Source: Lachnospiraceae bacterium (GTDB taxonomy: Bacteria; Bacillota; Clostridia; Lachnospirales; Lachnospiraceae). Taken from it: a stretch of DNA of 64,000 bases. How positions within the stretch are numbered: position 1 is the stretch's first letter; every line of letters starts with the position of its first letter. The notes beneath the pieces were generated by a model. That model searched no databases and was not told the origin of the DNA. It worked only from the letters and a program-made list of their open reading frames with translations. Of this stretch, positions 54,442-63,655 are shown piece by piece. Position numbers and translations under genes: made by a program. The stretch covers positions 1 through 64,000 of the forward strand of contig JAEEOJ010000031.1 in NCBI GenBank assembly GCA_016284175.1, read 5' to 3'.

Positions 54442-56253
54442 CTATTTTTTATCATCAAGTTTTAATACAGACATAAACGCGGCCTGGGGTATCTCTACGT
54501 TACCAATCTGGCGCATTCTCTTTTTACCTTCTTTCTGTTTTTCAAGAAGCTTCTTTTTACGCGTAATATCACCACCGTAACATTTAGCCAATACGTCCTT
54601 ACGCATTGCTTTTACGGTTTCTCTTGCGATAATCTTTCCGCCTACAGCTGCCTGAATAGGTATCTCGAATAAATGTCTGGGTATTTCGTCTTTAAGTTTC
54701 TCGCACATTTTGCGGCCTCTTTCATAAGCTGTATCTTTATGCACGATAAACGAAAGAGCATCGACTTCCTCATGATTTACGAGAATATCAAGCTTTACGA
54801 GTTCTGATCTTTCATAACCTTTAAGATCATAATCAAAAGAAGCATAACCTTTTGAACGGCTCTTAAGCGCATCAAAGAAATCGTAAATGATTTCGTTTAA
54901 AGGAAGTTCGTATTTAAGAAGAGCTCTGGTCTCTTCCATATATTCCATACCAAGATATCTGCCTCGTCTTTCCTGGCAAAGTTCCATAATGGAACCGATA
55001 AACTCGGTTGTAACCATAATCTCTGCAGACACAATCGGTTCTTCCATATAATCAATCAGTGAAGGATCAGGAAGATTCGAAGGATTGGTTAATTCAATCA
55101 TTTCGCCTGCCGTTGTATGCACCTGATAAACAACACCGGGAGCAGTTGTTACAAGATCGAGATTATATTCTCTCTCAAGTCTTTCCTGAACGATTTCAAG
55201 ATGAAGAAGTCCAAGGAATCCGCATCTGAAACCAAATCCCAGAGCAATTGATGTTTCAGGTTCATAATTAAGCGAAGCATCGTTTAACTGAAGTTTTTCA
55301 AGTGCATCCCTAAGGTCCGGATATTTTGCACCGTCTGCAGGATAAACACCGCAGTAAACCATTGAATGTACCTTTTTATAGCCGGGACAGGGTTCTTTGC
55401 AGGGATTCTTTGCTTCGGTAACAGTATCGCCTACTGCAGTATCCCTTACGTTCTTAATAGACGCCGTAAAATAACCAACCATTCCGGCTGTAAGTTCATC
55501 GCATGGAATAAACTGGCCTGCGCCGAATGTACCGACTTCAACAACTTCACATGTAGCCTTTGTTGCCATCATAAGTACATTAGTACCTTTGGATATTCTG
55601 CCATCCATCAAACGACAAAAAACAATTACACCTTTATATGAATCATATATTGAATCAAAAATAAGAGCTTTTAAAGGAGCATTCACATCTCCCTTGGGAG
55701 CGGGTATTTTATGAACAATTGCTTCTAAAACTTCATCTATTCCAATACCGTTTTTCGCAGATATTAAAGGAGCGTCCTGAGCTTCCAGTCCGATAACGTC
55801 TTCTATCTCGTCGATGACTCTTTTAGGATCGGCGCTCGGTAAATCTATTTTATTAATAACCGGAAATACATCCAGATTGTGGTCAAGTGCAAGATAAACA
55901 TTGGCAAGAGTCTGTGCCTCTATGCCCTGTGCGGCATCAACAACAAGAATTGCTCCGTCGCACGCAGCCAAAGACCTGCTGACCTCATAGTTAAAGTCAA
56001 CATGCCCCGGTGTATCTATCAAATTGAAAATGTATTCGTTGCCGTCTTTGGCCTTATAAACGGTTCTTACAGCCTGTGACTTGATTGTGATACCTCTCTC
56101 ACGCTCAAGGTCCATATTGTCGAGAACCTGCGCCTGCATTTCACGGCTGGTAAGAAGTCCTGTGCTTTCAATTATTCTGTCAGCAAGCGTTGATTTACCG
56201 TGATCGATATGGGCAACTATACAAAAGTTTCTGATTTTGCTCTGATCTGTCAT
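54442..56253 (-). CDS. lepA: Elongation factor 4 (LepA)
   Basis: 603 residues, standard length. Ribosome-dependent GTPase linked to back-translocation or to 30S biogenesis. G1 [15 protein letters not shown]3 DTPGHVDF and G4 [10 protein letters not shown] are clear, followed by EF-G-like domains and the LepA-specific C-terminal domain ([21 protein letters not shown], key part [14 protein letters not shown]). Its ATG lies just 14 bases after the rpsT terminator, with only AAGAAA as a weak ribosome site. Confidence 0.97.
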   Translation of the reverse strand: MTDQSKIRNFCIVAHIDHGKSTLADRIIESTGLLTSREMQAQVLDNMDLERERGITIKSQAVRTVYKAKDGNEYIFNLIDTPGHVDFNYEVSRSLAACDGAILVVDAAQGIEAQTLANVYLALDHNLDVFPVINKIDLPSADPKRVIDEIEDVIGLEAQDAPLISAKNGIGIDEVLEAIVHKIPAPKGDVNAPLKALIFDSIYDSYKGVIVFCRLMDGRISKGTNVLMMATKATCEVVEVGTFGAGQFIPCDELTAGMVGYFTASIKNVRDTAVGDTVTEAKNPCKEPCPGYKKVHSMVYCGVYPADGAKYPDLRDALEKLQLNDASLNYEPETSIALGFGFRCGFLGLLHLEIVQERLEREYNLDLVTTAPGVVYQVHTTAGEMIELTNPSNLPDPSLIDYMEEPIVSAEIMVTTEFIGSIMELCQERRGRYLGMEYMEETRALLKYELPLNEIIYDFFDALKSRSKGYASFDYDLKGYERSELVKLDILVNHEEVDALSFIVHKDTAYERGRKMCEKLKDEIPRHLFEIPIQAAVGGKIIARETVKAMRKDVLAKCYGGDITRKKKLLEKQKEGKKRMRQIGNVEIPQAAFMSVLKLDDKK

Positions 56254-56267
56254 TTTCTTAACTTAAA

Positions 56268-56299
56268 AAACTCTTCCACATGACGGTATGGAAGAGTTT
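56268..56299 (-). terminator. Terminator between rpsT and lepA
   Basis: Eleven-base perfect stem AAACTCTTCCA (56268-56278) with TGGAAGAGTTT (56289-56299), then TTTTTT on the minus strand. It ends rpsT, with lepA starting 14 bases further on. Confidence 0.8.
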
Positions 56300-56319
56300 C
56301 TCATTCCTAAAAAATATAA

Positions 56320-56583
56320 TTAATTAAGTTTATTAACTGCAAGGCTTAAACGGGAAATCTTTCTTGAAGCGTAGTTCTTATGATATACGCCCTTGGATGT
56401 AGCTTTCTCGATAACGCTTGTAGCATTTACTAATGCTGCCTTTGCTGCTTCCTTATCATTAGCATCGATAGCTGCATATACTTTCTTAACTGCAGTCTTA
56501 ACGCCTGAACGGATTGCTTTATTTCTCTCAGCGTTTCTTGCGGAAACTTCAATTCTCTTCTTTGCAGATTTGATATTAGCCAA
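56320..56583 (-). CDS. rpsT: 30S ribosomal protein S20 (TTG start)
   Basis: 87 residues, the usual length. S20 binds 16S rRNA in the 5' domain. I place the start at the TTG at 56583, which gives the normal N-terminus (M)ANIKSAKKRI, with ATGGAGG ending eight bases upstream. The in-frame ATG at 56598 overlaps the site and is unlikely. A consensus-like promoter and a hairpin leader precede it. Confidence 0.96.
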   Translation of the reverse strand: MANIKSAKKRIEVSARNAERNKAIRSGVKTAVKKVYAAIDANDKEAAKAALVNATSVIEKATSKGVYHKNYASRKISRLSLAVNKLN

Positions 56584-56610
56584 GACTATTACCTCCATTA
56601 AAAATTCTCA

Positions 56611-56641
56611 ACATTAAATCCTGACACGGATGATTTAATGT
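56611..56641 (-). promoter_or_regulatory. Hairpin in the rpsT leader, attenuator-like
   Basis: Perfect ten-base stem ACATTAAATC (56611-56620) with GATTTAATGT (56632-56641), then TTGAGAATTTTT on the minus strand. It resembles a weak terminator in the 5' UTR of S20 and could allow autocontrol. Confidence 0.5.
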
Positions 56642-56655
56642 ACATACATTGATAT

Positions 56656-56684
56656 ATTATCAATACTTTATTATATTTTGTCAA
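56656..56684 (-). promoter_or_regulatory. rpsT promoter
   Basis: Minus strand TTGACA (56679-56684), exactly 17 bases, GATAAT (56656-56661). The -35 almost touches the stop of the flavoprotein gene. Confidence 0.85.
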
Positions 56685-56691
56685 CAACAAA

Positions 56692-59600
56692 TTATAATTT
56701 TACGTTACGATTTCTGACAATGGGACTTTCAAGCGGTTCCGTCATTTCAGCAGCTTCTTTTGCATCAAGCATTACACTGATAGGAGCCTGTACCATCTCT
56801 TCGGATGATTCGGCTACTTCTTTTTTGCCTTTACCCTTTTTGCCTTTTTTTCCTTTTTTAGTTGTTTTGGGAGTTTCAGCCTTAACAGGTTTTACGGGTT
56901 CATCCGGTACAGGTTCTTCAACTTTATCTTTTACGGGAATAACTTCACCGTTTCTGATAACAGCTATAACCTTCTGCTTGTCGCTGAATACAGTTTCCTT
57001 ACGCTCAGGCTTTACAGGGCGAACCTCTTCTTCGGGCTCTCTTGTAATCTTGGTTGATTTAATAACTCTTGCATTCTTAAATACTATGGAAGTATCTATT
57101 TCTTTCTTATAGTATTCAGGCTTTCTCTCACCGAGAGGTTTAACCGGTGAAGGAGAAATGGAATCGTTATTCTGAACGGATGCGCCTTCAGATTTTGATG
57201 AATCATATCTGAAACCCGATTCTTTAATAATCTGATAAGAACTTAAATCCTTGGGAGCACTTTCAGTCTTTTCTTCAACAGGTTCTTCAACCTTAGGTGT
57301 GCTGCTTTCAGATTTTGAATGCATTACATATTCTTTACCGCCGTCAAGGTCGTCAAGCATGTAATCCATTACGCCTCTTTTACCTTTAAGACTTGCAGCA
57401 AAGCTTTCACCATAAAGATCTGATGAAATATCACCTCTGTTAACAACTCTTTCATTCGAGTTATCTTCTTTGCTTGCAGGGGCGCCTACACCGTTATATT
57501 TATTCTGCCAGCTCTTTACGATAGCTCTGCTGGCTGCCTGTTCGTTAATATGTAAAAGATCGTCTTCATCTGTTTCTGATGTTACAGCAACTTCTTCTGC
57601 CGCTTCAGCAAAAGCAGGATCTTCATATTTGGGTTCTTCGTAAGTTTCTTCTATTTCTTCTTCGATAACTTCGGGAACCGATTCTTCAAATGAAACTTCT
57701 TCTGTTGATTCTTCTACAGTTTCTATAACAGGTTCTTCGAAGGTTTCAGTTACTTCTTCTACTGTTTCTGCAACAGGTTCTTCAACAGTTTCTTCAACAG
57801 TTTCTTCTACTGCTTCTTCTACTGTTTCGACAACCGGTTCTTCAAAAGAAACTTCTTCTGTTACTTCTGTTGCAGGCTCTTCAAAAGCAACATCCTCAGT
57901 TGCTTCTTCTATTACTTCTGCTGCAGGCTCTTCAAAAGCAACTTCCTCAGTTACTTCTTCTGTTACTTCTGCTGCAGGCTCTTCAAAAGCAACATCCTCT
58001 ACTGTTTCTTCAGCAACTTCTTCAGCAGTCTCTTCAATAACTTCTTCAGTTATTTCTTCTGCAGGAACTTCTTCTACTATTTCTTCGTTTACTTCTTTAA
58101 TCTCTTCAACGATTTCCTCTGCAGGTTCTGTAACTGCTTCATTAACCTCATTCACAGCTGCCTCTTCAACTGTTTCAGCTACAGTTTCTTCTACGGGAGT
58201 TTCTGCTGCTTCTTCTATTACTATTTCTTCAATATCGCCTTTTTGGCCCTTACCGGGAACAAATTCAGGCATCTTTTTATTTGATTTTTCGATAGGAAGA
58301 GAAAGAATCTTTGATAATTCATCATCTTCATTTCTGTCAATAATAACAGGGCAGTTAAGTCTTTCTTTTTCAATCTCTTCAGGAATTTCTTCATTTTTGA
58401 AACGACTGGTAACCTTTAAAACTGTACGAGGTGAATCGGAGTTAGTATCTTTCATAATAACTCTCTCGTGAGGATTGGTTGAATCCACTACATCATCAGT
58501 TTTAAACTTTTCTACTCTGTTAAATGCAACACCTGTAGACTCGGCATCGCCGGATTTAGCCTGTTCTCTTGTAACAAGTCTTTCTGTTTCTTCAACATCA
58601 TTTACAAAATTATATGTCTTACCGAATTTGGTAGCAGGCTTTTCGTTATTGTTTCTCTGCCATCTTTCGTTATTTCTGTTATTGTTTGCACTTCGGGTTC
58701 TACGTGAGAATACAGATCTTCCTCCGCCGGGAAGGCTGATGGAATCTGTTGATTCTTCGCTTTCTTTTTCTTCCGCATTTCCGAATTCGCTGGCAAGCGC
58801 AATAGGAGAAACAAATCTTCCGCTTGTTTCTTTCTTTTCTTCTGCAACTTGAGCGACTTCTTCTTTTACTTCTTCTAAAGCTTCAGCAACTTCAGCCACT
58901 TCTTCGACAGCCTTTTCGGTTTCTGTCACTGCTTCTTCAACTGCTTCGGGAATTTCGGCAACTGTTTCTTCTGCAACTTCTTCTGTTGTTTCAACAACTT
59001 CTTCTACAGTTTCTTCTGCTTGAACTGCTTCTTCGGCTACTTCTTCTACAACTTCAGAAACAACCTCTTCTGCTTCAGCAACTTCAGCTACAACTTCTTC
59101 GACTGCTTCTTCAGCCACAACTACTTCTTCTACAGGCTCTTCAACAAACGCTTCTTCAACTGTTTCAGCAACTTCCGCTGCAGGCTCTTCAGCAAATGTT
59201 TCAAATCCTTCTGTGATTTCTTCCTCTTCTTCATCATCAGGATCTGCTTCAAGTCTTTCGCCGTCAATCTGTTCTGCGAATGCTGCAAATTCATCAATAG
59301 CGTTTACAGGAGCTTCTTCGATAACATCTGCTGTTTCTTCAACTTCTACTGTTTCAAATACACTTTCGTTTTCAAAATCATTAACCTTTTCAAAGGTTTC
59401 TTCTGCAACAGCTCCAACAAATTCCGGAGCATTTTCATAAGTATTAACTTCCTCTACAGCAACAGGCATGGGAGGAACCAAAACTGCTTCAACGGGCTTT
59501 TCAAACTGAGCATCAATATTGTTAAGCTCTTCCATTGTAAGAGCAACATCCATAGGTTCATCTTCAGCTGTAATAGGAATAGACTTCTCAGGACGTGCTG

Positions 59601-61335
59601 CAATAACTACCGAATCATTTAAAATAATCGGCTCGCTTAACTTGTTGGGATCACCTTTCTTGATAGGAGTCATCATGGGACGACGCATTCTTCTGGGCGG
59701 AACATATTCTTTATTCTCGCCATTATCGTCAATCTTCTTCTGAAGAGGAACGTAATTTCCCCTGTACTCTCCTTCACCTGAAAGAAGCGCAGAGTTATAA
59801 GCCTTTCCGTCATCACCGTCAGACTTTTCGTTTACATCCCAGATATTATCCTTGCTCTTAACATATCCTAAAATATTCTTAACTGCTTCAAAAGAAGTCT
59901 TCATGGATTCATCTATTGAACTGAATCTGTGCTGACCGTTTCTTCCTACGCAGTAAAGGTTTTCAAATTTGTTAAGGTATTTCTTAATCTTGTCGAAATT
60001 CTCATATCCGTCATAGTATGAAGGGAACGCTTTGCTGAATTTCGTCTTGTTATAACCGACTACCTTTTCTTCGGAATCAATGATACCGAGTTTAACAAGA
60101 TCGTTTATAACCGTCTTTCTCCAGTCACGGTTGCCCATTGACCAGTAATAATCACCTTCGTTGCAATAGTAGTTAAGGCCGAGATAGAAATGCTCGGGAT
60201 TTCTTACCATGTAAGGTGAAAAGTTATTATAAACCTGAATCCTTGATACTTTTACGTTTGGATTGCTGACATAAATAACCGAATCGGGAATTGCATTGTC
60301 AACAGTCTTGTAATCTTCGGTATCGTTTTTCCATTTAATTTCGGTAAGTTCAACACATACACTTACCATACCTCTGTAGGAAAGATTTTCTGCTGCAAGG
60401 ATTACAGCGGGATCTGCATTATCCATTCCTAAAATAAGGTCTCTTACAGGCATGGACGAAATAAGATAATCACAGTTAACAACAAATTCGTCACCGTCTG
60501 CAGAACATCTTACGGAATGAATCTTATCATTCATAATTGTAACGCCGGTAACCTTACAGTTTTTATGAATGCTGCCGCCCTTTTCAATAAATCTGTCGGC
60601 AACTGTCTCCCACATCTGATATGCGCCGTACTTGGGATAATAATATCTTGCGGCATAAGGTGCGGGTAATTTTTCATAATCTTCGTTTTTCTTCTCTGCG
60701 CTGATAATGGGCGCTATAAGACTCTTTTCGGATACAACACCAAAATCGGAATGAATTCTGGAAGCTTCTCTGCCCCAGATTTTCTCAATGTATTCTTCGA
60801 TAAACATCTGATAAAGCTGCTTACCGAAACGATTTATATAATAATCTTCAAGCGATGTTTCTTTGTGCTTGAAAACGTTTCCGCCAATCTGTGAAAAGCC
60901 TGATTTTATGGATGTGGCAATACCGAAATTCTTTACCGCATCTTTGTTAAACTTAATCGGACTCTCATAAAACTTATTGTCTTTATAAATTCTTGTTAAT
61001 TTTTCACGCGATAAAATAACATCCTCTTCGACGTCGGGATCCGGACCGCCGTTGTGGATTTTACAATATCTGTCTATTAACTTGTCGTCTTTGGAAGGAA
61101 CTCCCTGAGCGGGAAGGATTGAAGTCCAAAAATTCTTAACTGCAGGATTTTTGGATATAAACATATGACCGCCTGCATCTAAAACATTCTCTTCGTTTTC
61201 GAGGCGTGCGCAAAGACCGCCGACAACCGACGTTTCTTCAACTATGGTAACTTCGTAATCGGATGATTTTGATAATAAATCATAGCCCGCCGTAAGCCCG
61301 GCAGGTCCAGCACCAATAATTATAACCTTTTTCAT
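56692..61335 (-). CDS. FAD amine-oxidase-like protein with about 1000-residue acidic tail
   Basis: 1547 residues. Residues 1 to about 490 form a complete flavoprotein of the protoporphyrinogen-oxidase/UDP-galactopyranose-mutase-like type: dinucleotide motif GAGPAG (8-13), GGHMFI, and the C-terminal FAD segment YCVGRNGQHRFSS. Homologs are linked to sugar-nucleotide or polysaccharide work. The rest, about 1000 residues, is low-complexity and mostly acidic (EEVAEE, VETVEE, AFEEPA-type repeats), with a Lys/Gly-rich patch (KGKKGKKGKGKK) near the end. It has no signal peptide. The reading frame is open throughout, with no frameshift sign. GGGG lies before the ATG; the gene follows DUF1836. Confidence 0.8.
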   Translation of the reverse strand: MKKVIIIGAGPAGLTAGYDLLSKSSDYEVTIVEETSVVGGLCARLENEENVLDAGGHMFISKNPAVKNFWTSILPAQGVPSKDDKLIDRYCKIHNGGPDPDVEEDVILSREKLTRIYKDNKFYESPIKFNKDAVKNFGIATSIKSGFSQIGGNVFKHKETSLEDYYINRFGKQLYQMFIEEYIEKIWGREASRIHSDFGVVSEKSLIAPIISAEKKNEDYEKLPAPYAARYYYPKYGAYQMWETVADRFIEKGGSIHKNCKVTGVTIMNDKIHSVRCSADGDEFVVNCDYLISSMPVRDLILGMDNADPAVILAAENLSYRGMVSVCVELTEIKWKNDTEDYKTVDNAIPDSVIYVSNPNVKVSRIQVYNNFSPYMVRNPEHFYLGLNYYCNEGDYYWSMGNRDWRKTVINDLVKLGIIDSEEKVVGYNKTKFSKAFPSYYDGYENFDKIKKYLNKFENLYCVGRNGQHRFSSIDESMKTSFEAVKNILGYVKSKDNIWDVNEKSDGDDGKAYNSALLSGEGEYRGNYVPLQKKIDDNGENKEYVPPRRMRRPMMTPIKKGDPNKLSEPIILNDSVVIAARPEKSIPITAEDEPMDVALTMEELNNIDAQFEKPVEAVLVPPMPVAVEEVNTYENAPEFVGAVAEETFEKVNDFENESVFETVEVEETADVIEEAPVNAIDEFAAFAEQIDGERLEADPDDEEEEEITEGFETFAEEPAAEVAETVEEAFVEEPVEEVVVAEEAVEEVVAEVAEAEEVVSEVVEEVAEEAVQAEETVEEVVETTEEVAEETVAEIPEAVEEAVTETEKAVEEVAEVAEALEEVKEEVAQVAEEKKETSGRFVSPIALASEFGNAEEKESEESTDSISLPGGGRSVFSRRTRSANNNRNNERWQRNNNEKPATKFGKTYNFVNDVEETERLVTREQAKSGDAESTGVAFNRVEKFKTDDVVDSTNPHERVIMKDTNSDSPRTVLKVTSRFKNEEIPEEIEKERLNCPVIIDRNEDDELSKILSLPIEKSNKKMPEFVPGKGQKGDIEEIVIEEAAETPVEETVAETVEEAAVNEVNEAVTEPAEEIVEEIKEVNEEIVEEVPAEEITEEVIEETAEEVAEETVEDVAFEEPAAEVTEEVTEEVAFEEPAAEVIEEATEDVAFEEPATEVTEEVSFEEPVVETVEEAVEETVEETVEEPVAETVEEVTETFEEPVIETVEESTEEVSFEESVPEVIEEEIEETYEEPKYEDPAFAEAAEEVAVTSETDEDDLLHINEQAASRAIVKSWQNKYNGVGAPASKEDNSNERVVNRGDISSDLYGESFAASLKGKRGVMDYMLDDLDGGKEYVMHSKSESSTPKVEEPVEEKTESAPKDLSSYQIIKESGFRYDSSKSEGASVQNNDSISPSPVKPLGERKPEYYKKEIDTSIVFKNARVIKSTKITREPEEEVRPVKPERKETVFSDKQKVIAVIRNGEVIPVKDKVEEPVPDEPVKPVKAETPKTTKKGKKGKKGKGKKEVAESSEEMVQAPISVMLDAKEAAEMTEPLESPIVRNRNVKL

Positions 61336-61359
61336 TCCCCAAACCCCTTTTGCAAAAAT

Positions 61360-62037
61360 TTATTTGCTCTTTTTTTTGTCTGCCTTCTTTGAATTTGTAT
61401 TCTCTTCTTCAGAATGTCTGACTTCATCAATCAGCTGTTCGATAAGCATCTTTTTGATGAAAACGTCGTAGCTTAAAAGACAGATTAATAAGAAGAGCCT
61501 CATATAATCGCCTTCATCGCCTTCGTATTCAGGGAAGCAGTGGCTGCTGGCTTCAAATTTATCCTGAATATCTTTCTTCAGAAGCTCGATTCTTTCCTCA
61601 CCAATGTCAAGGATAGAATCATAAAATTCATCAAATTTTATGGAACCCTCACCCGCGAAATACTTTTCGGTAATCGGATTAATAAGGGTATAAACATCGT
61701 TAATCGAAAGGAAATTCTTCAAGTAGTATATGAAAATAAGGGTCATCATATGCTCTTTGGAATATTTCTTCTTAACGGGCGAAGGAAGAAGATTGTTTTT
61801 GGCATAGTTATTAATCATGGTTTTGGTGAAAATCTTCTCTTCACCGTCATCGGTACTTCTTCTGGTGTAATTAAGTTTTTCATCCAGAAAAGAAAGCACC
61901 TGATCCATATAAAGATCTATGTTCGGAATATCTCCGCTTTTGATATTCAGAACATTTCCCATTTCCTCAAGAATGGAGTTTAAAACCTCTTCAAAAGATC
62001 TCTGATTATTCTCTTCCTTTTTGTTGTTTGATTCCAT
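61360..62037 (-). CDS. DUF1836 protein, probable HTH regulator
   Basis: 225 residues. The core (about 15-165) matches DUF1836, a family of MerR-like DNA-binding proteins in Firmicutes: FTKTMINNYAKNNLLPSPVKKKYSKEHM and IYYLKNFLSINDVYTLINP (key parts NNYAKNNLLPSP and SINDVYTL). A C-terminal Lys/Glu tail follows (KKADKKKSK). Its promoter (TTTACT, 17 bases, TATAAT; 62111-62139) lies divergent to that of yerC. The leader has a ten-base hairpin and no Shine-Dalgarno site before ATG. It precedes the flavoprotein gene by 24 bases, so it may be its operon partner. Confidence 0.75.
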   Translation of the reverse strand: MESNNKKEENNQRSFEEVLNSILEEMGNVLNIKSGDIPNIDLYMDQVLSFLDEKLNYTRRSTDDGEEKIFTKTMINNYAKNNLLPSPVKKKYSKEHMMTLIFIYYLKNFLSINDVYTLINPITEKYFAGEGSIKFDEFYDSILDIGEERIELLKKDIQDKFEASSHCFPEYEGDEGDYMRLFLLICLLSYDVFIKKMLIEQLIDEVRHSEEENTNSKKADKKKSK

Positions 62038-62071
62038 AAATGCACGACTAAAAAAATTTCAAAAATAAGAT

Positions 62072-62099
62072 GGACAATTAAATGATAAATTAATCGTCC
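62072..62099 (-). promoter_or_regulatory. Hairpin in the DUF1836 leader
   Basis: GGACAATTAA (62072-62081) pairs with TTAATCGTCC (62090-62099), ten pairs with one wobble, eight-base loop. On the minus strand T-rich runs follow up to the start codon. It may be an attenuator or an operator palindrome. Confidence 0.45.
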
Positions 62100-62110
62100 G
62101 ATATAAATAA

Positions 62111-62139
62111 ATTATATATATTTTGGCTGTAAAAGTAAA
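62111..62139 (-). promoter_or_regulatory. DUF1836 promoter
   Basis: TTTACT (62134-62139), exactly 17 bases, TATAAT (62111-62116) on the minus strand. Confidence 0.5.
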
Positions 62140-62167
62140 GTAATCAAAAGATAAATAAAATATTAAA

Positions 62168-62196
62168 TTGAAATAAAAAAATAATTGTGATATACT
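62168..62196 (+). promoter_or_regulatory. yerC promoter
   Basis: TTGAAA (62168-62173), exactly 17 bases, TATACT (62191-62196). Confidence 0.65.
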
Positions 62197-62262
62197 TTAA
62201 AAAACGCTTTATAAATGTAAAGTTTTAAAGTTTTTAAGTGTGAAAGTACGGAGGTGGAATTT

Positions 62263-62565
62263 ATGAATCCGAAATTAAAAACCGATGCTATGGATTCGCT
62301 TTTCGAAGCAATTCTCTGTTTGGAATCAAAGGAAGAATGTTATACCTTTTTTGAAGATTTATGTACAATAAACGAACTTCTTTCACTCTCCCAGCGTTTT
62401 GAAGTAGCCACAATGCTCAGAGACAAGAAGACATATATGGAAATAGTTGAAAAAACCGGCGCATCTACTGCTACTATCAGCAGAGTGAACCGGTCTCTTA
62501 ATTACGGCTGTGACGGCTATGATATGATATTTGAACGTCTTCCTAAAAAAGATGACGAAAACTAA
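62263..62565 (+). CDS. yerC: YerC/YecD family TrpR-like regulator
   Basis: 100 residues, plus strand. A small all-helical protein of the TrpR superfamily, YerC/YecD type: ELLSLSQRFEVATMLRDKKTYMEI and helix-turn-helix EKTGASTATISRVNRSLNYG (key parts SQRFEVATML and ASTATISRVNR). Members are putative DNA-binding regulators with unclear targets. The ATG at 62263 has GGAGG at eight bases; an earlier GTG inside that site is rejected. It ends convergently with the LytM-like gene, the two stop codons overlapping by two bases. Confidence 0.9.
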   Translation: MNPKLKTDAMDSLFEAILCLESKEECYTFFEDLCTINELLSLSQRFEVATMLRDKKTYMEIVEKTGASTATISRVNRSLNYGCDGYDMIFERLPKKDDEN

Positions 62566-63248
62566 CCTGATATTTCAATCATATCAAAAGGATTAATATA
62601 GGTATTCTCGTATAAAATATGATATGCGAGGATACCTTTAAATTTTGTAACTTCAAAGATCATCTGACCTTTTAACACTTCATCACCCTTTGCTATCTTG
62701 GGTTCTTCAGCATATCTGTAAATGGTTTCATATCCGTTCTGATGATCTATTCTCACAAGATAACCGTATATATCATCCTCTGAAACTTCAGATACCACAC
62801 CATTTCCTGTAGCTATTATTTTAGCGCCGTCAGAAACTGAAATCTCAAGTGTATAAGGATTCATAAGACTGTCTTCAAAGCTTGTATCATCTCCTGATAC
62901 GGTAATATTCGCTTCCTTGGCATCTTCCGGATCGGAAATAATAGTAGCCTGACCGCTGACAGGAATACCTACAGGATTTTTCTTGGCTTCTTCTATTTCT
63001 TTGTTTTCATTTTCAATCGATACATGTTCGGCTAAAAGGGCAACTTTCTGCTGAAGATTTTCTATCTCTGTTTCGTACTCTTCGTTCTGAATTGTGGTAG
63101 TATTTTTAAGTGATGAAAAATCGTTTGAAATTCTCACAACACTGACAACAAGAACGATGTTTACAGCCAGAAAAATGAGTGTCAGCATGAGTAGCCAATA
63201 CATTATCAAACTGCCCTTTTTATCGTTATTATCGTTGCTTTTGTTCAT
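62562..63248 (-). CDS. Membrane-anchored degenerate LytM/M23-like protein
   Basis: 228 residues. One membrane helix (about 14-38), a coiled coil (about 45-85), a linker, then a beta-rich domain (about 145-228) like M23 peptidases: NGVVSEVSEDDIYGYLVRIDHQNGYETIYRYAEEP (key part VRIDHQNGYETIY). The zinc ligands HxxxD and HxH are missing; the HLHFE position reads YHILYE. It is therefore probably a structural or activator protein, as for other inactive LytM proteins. AAGGA lies before the ATG. It is transcribed divergently from the cold-shock gene. Confidence 0.75.
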   Translation of the reverse strand: MNKSNDNNDKKGSLIMYWLLMLTLIFLAVNIVLVVSVVRISNDFSSLKNTTTIQNEEYETEIENLQQKVALLAEHVSIENENKEIEEAKKNPVGIPVSGQATIISDPEDAKEANITVSGDDTSFEDSLMNPYTLEISVSDGAKIIATGNGVVSEVSEDDIYGYLVRIDHQNGYETIYRYAEEPKIAKGDEVLKGQMIFEVTKFKGILAYHILYENTYINPFDMIEISG

Positions 63249-63269
63249 ATCGAAAATCCTTAAAATTTC

Positions 63270-63298
63270 TTTACATTAAATTTATATTATGATATTCT
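63270..63298 (+). promoter_or_regulatory. Cold-shock gene promoter
   Basis: TTTACA (63270-63275), exactly 17 bases, TATTCT (63293-63298), about 45 bases before the ATG. The leader is short. Confidence 0.6.
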
Positions 63299-63344
63299 AT
63301 TTGTGTTGCGTGTGCAACTGAATTTTTTACGGAGGTAAGCATAC

Positions 63345-63542
63345 ATGAAAGGTACAGTTAAGTGGTTTAACAACCAGAAGGGTTACGGATTTATCTCTGA
63401 CGAATCCGGAAAAGACATCTTTGTTCACTACTCAGGAATCGTATCCGATGGTTTCAAAACCCTTGAAGAAGGCGCTGCTGTAGAATTCGAAGTTATCGAA
63501 GGCGACAAGGGAGTTCAGGCAGTTAATGTAACCAAGTTATAA
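63345..63542 (+). CDS. csp: Cold-shock protein, CspA family
   Basis: 65 residues, a single cold-shock domain. RNP1 is KGYGFISD and RNP2 is DIFVHYSGI; start [17 protein letters not shown] is typical. It binds single-stranded RNA and DNA as a chaperone. GGAGG lies nine bases before the ATG. Terminator 63621-63648 follows. Convergent with hisA. Confidence 0.97.
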   Translation: MKGTVKWFNNQKGYGFISDESGKDIFVHYSGIVSDGFKTLEEGAAVEFEVIEGDKGVQAVNVTKL

Positions 63543-63620
63543 TTAGTCATTTTTATGTGCCTTAATATATTGATTAATATATAGAGCAAGTTGTAAAAGG
63601 ATTAAAGTTTAACTAGATTC

Positions 63621-63648
63621 AAAAAGGACCGAATTTACGGTCCTTTTT
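63621..63648. terminator. Bidirectional terminator between csp and hisA
   Basis: Stem AAAAAGGACCG (63621-63631) with CGGTCCTTTTT (63638-63648), six-base loop. T runs are present on both strands, so it can end csp (plus) and hisA (minus). Confidence 0.9.
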
Positions 63649-63655
63649 CTTTTGA

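Noticed and set aside
57600..59500. Dense short repeats that could look like CRISPR or a minisatellite
   Set aside because: They follow the codons of the Glu/Val/Ala repeats in the flavoprotein tail; there are no constant repeats with unique spacers and the frame is open.
58824..59622. Long plus-strand open frames rich in Leu, Phe or Ser
   Set aside because: They are antisense shadows of the acidic tail and have biased, low-complexity protein sequence with no ribosome site.
62562..63248. SpoIIQ-like sporulation protein
   Set aside because: Inactive LytM domains occur in many envelope proteins, and no sporulation genes are nearby; the specific name cannot be supported.
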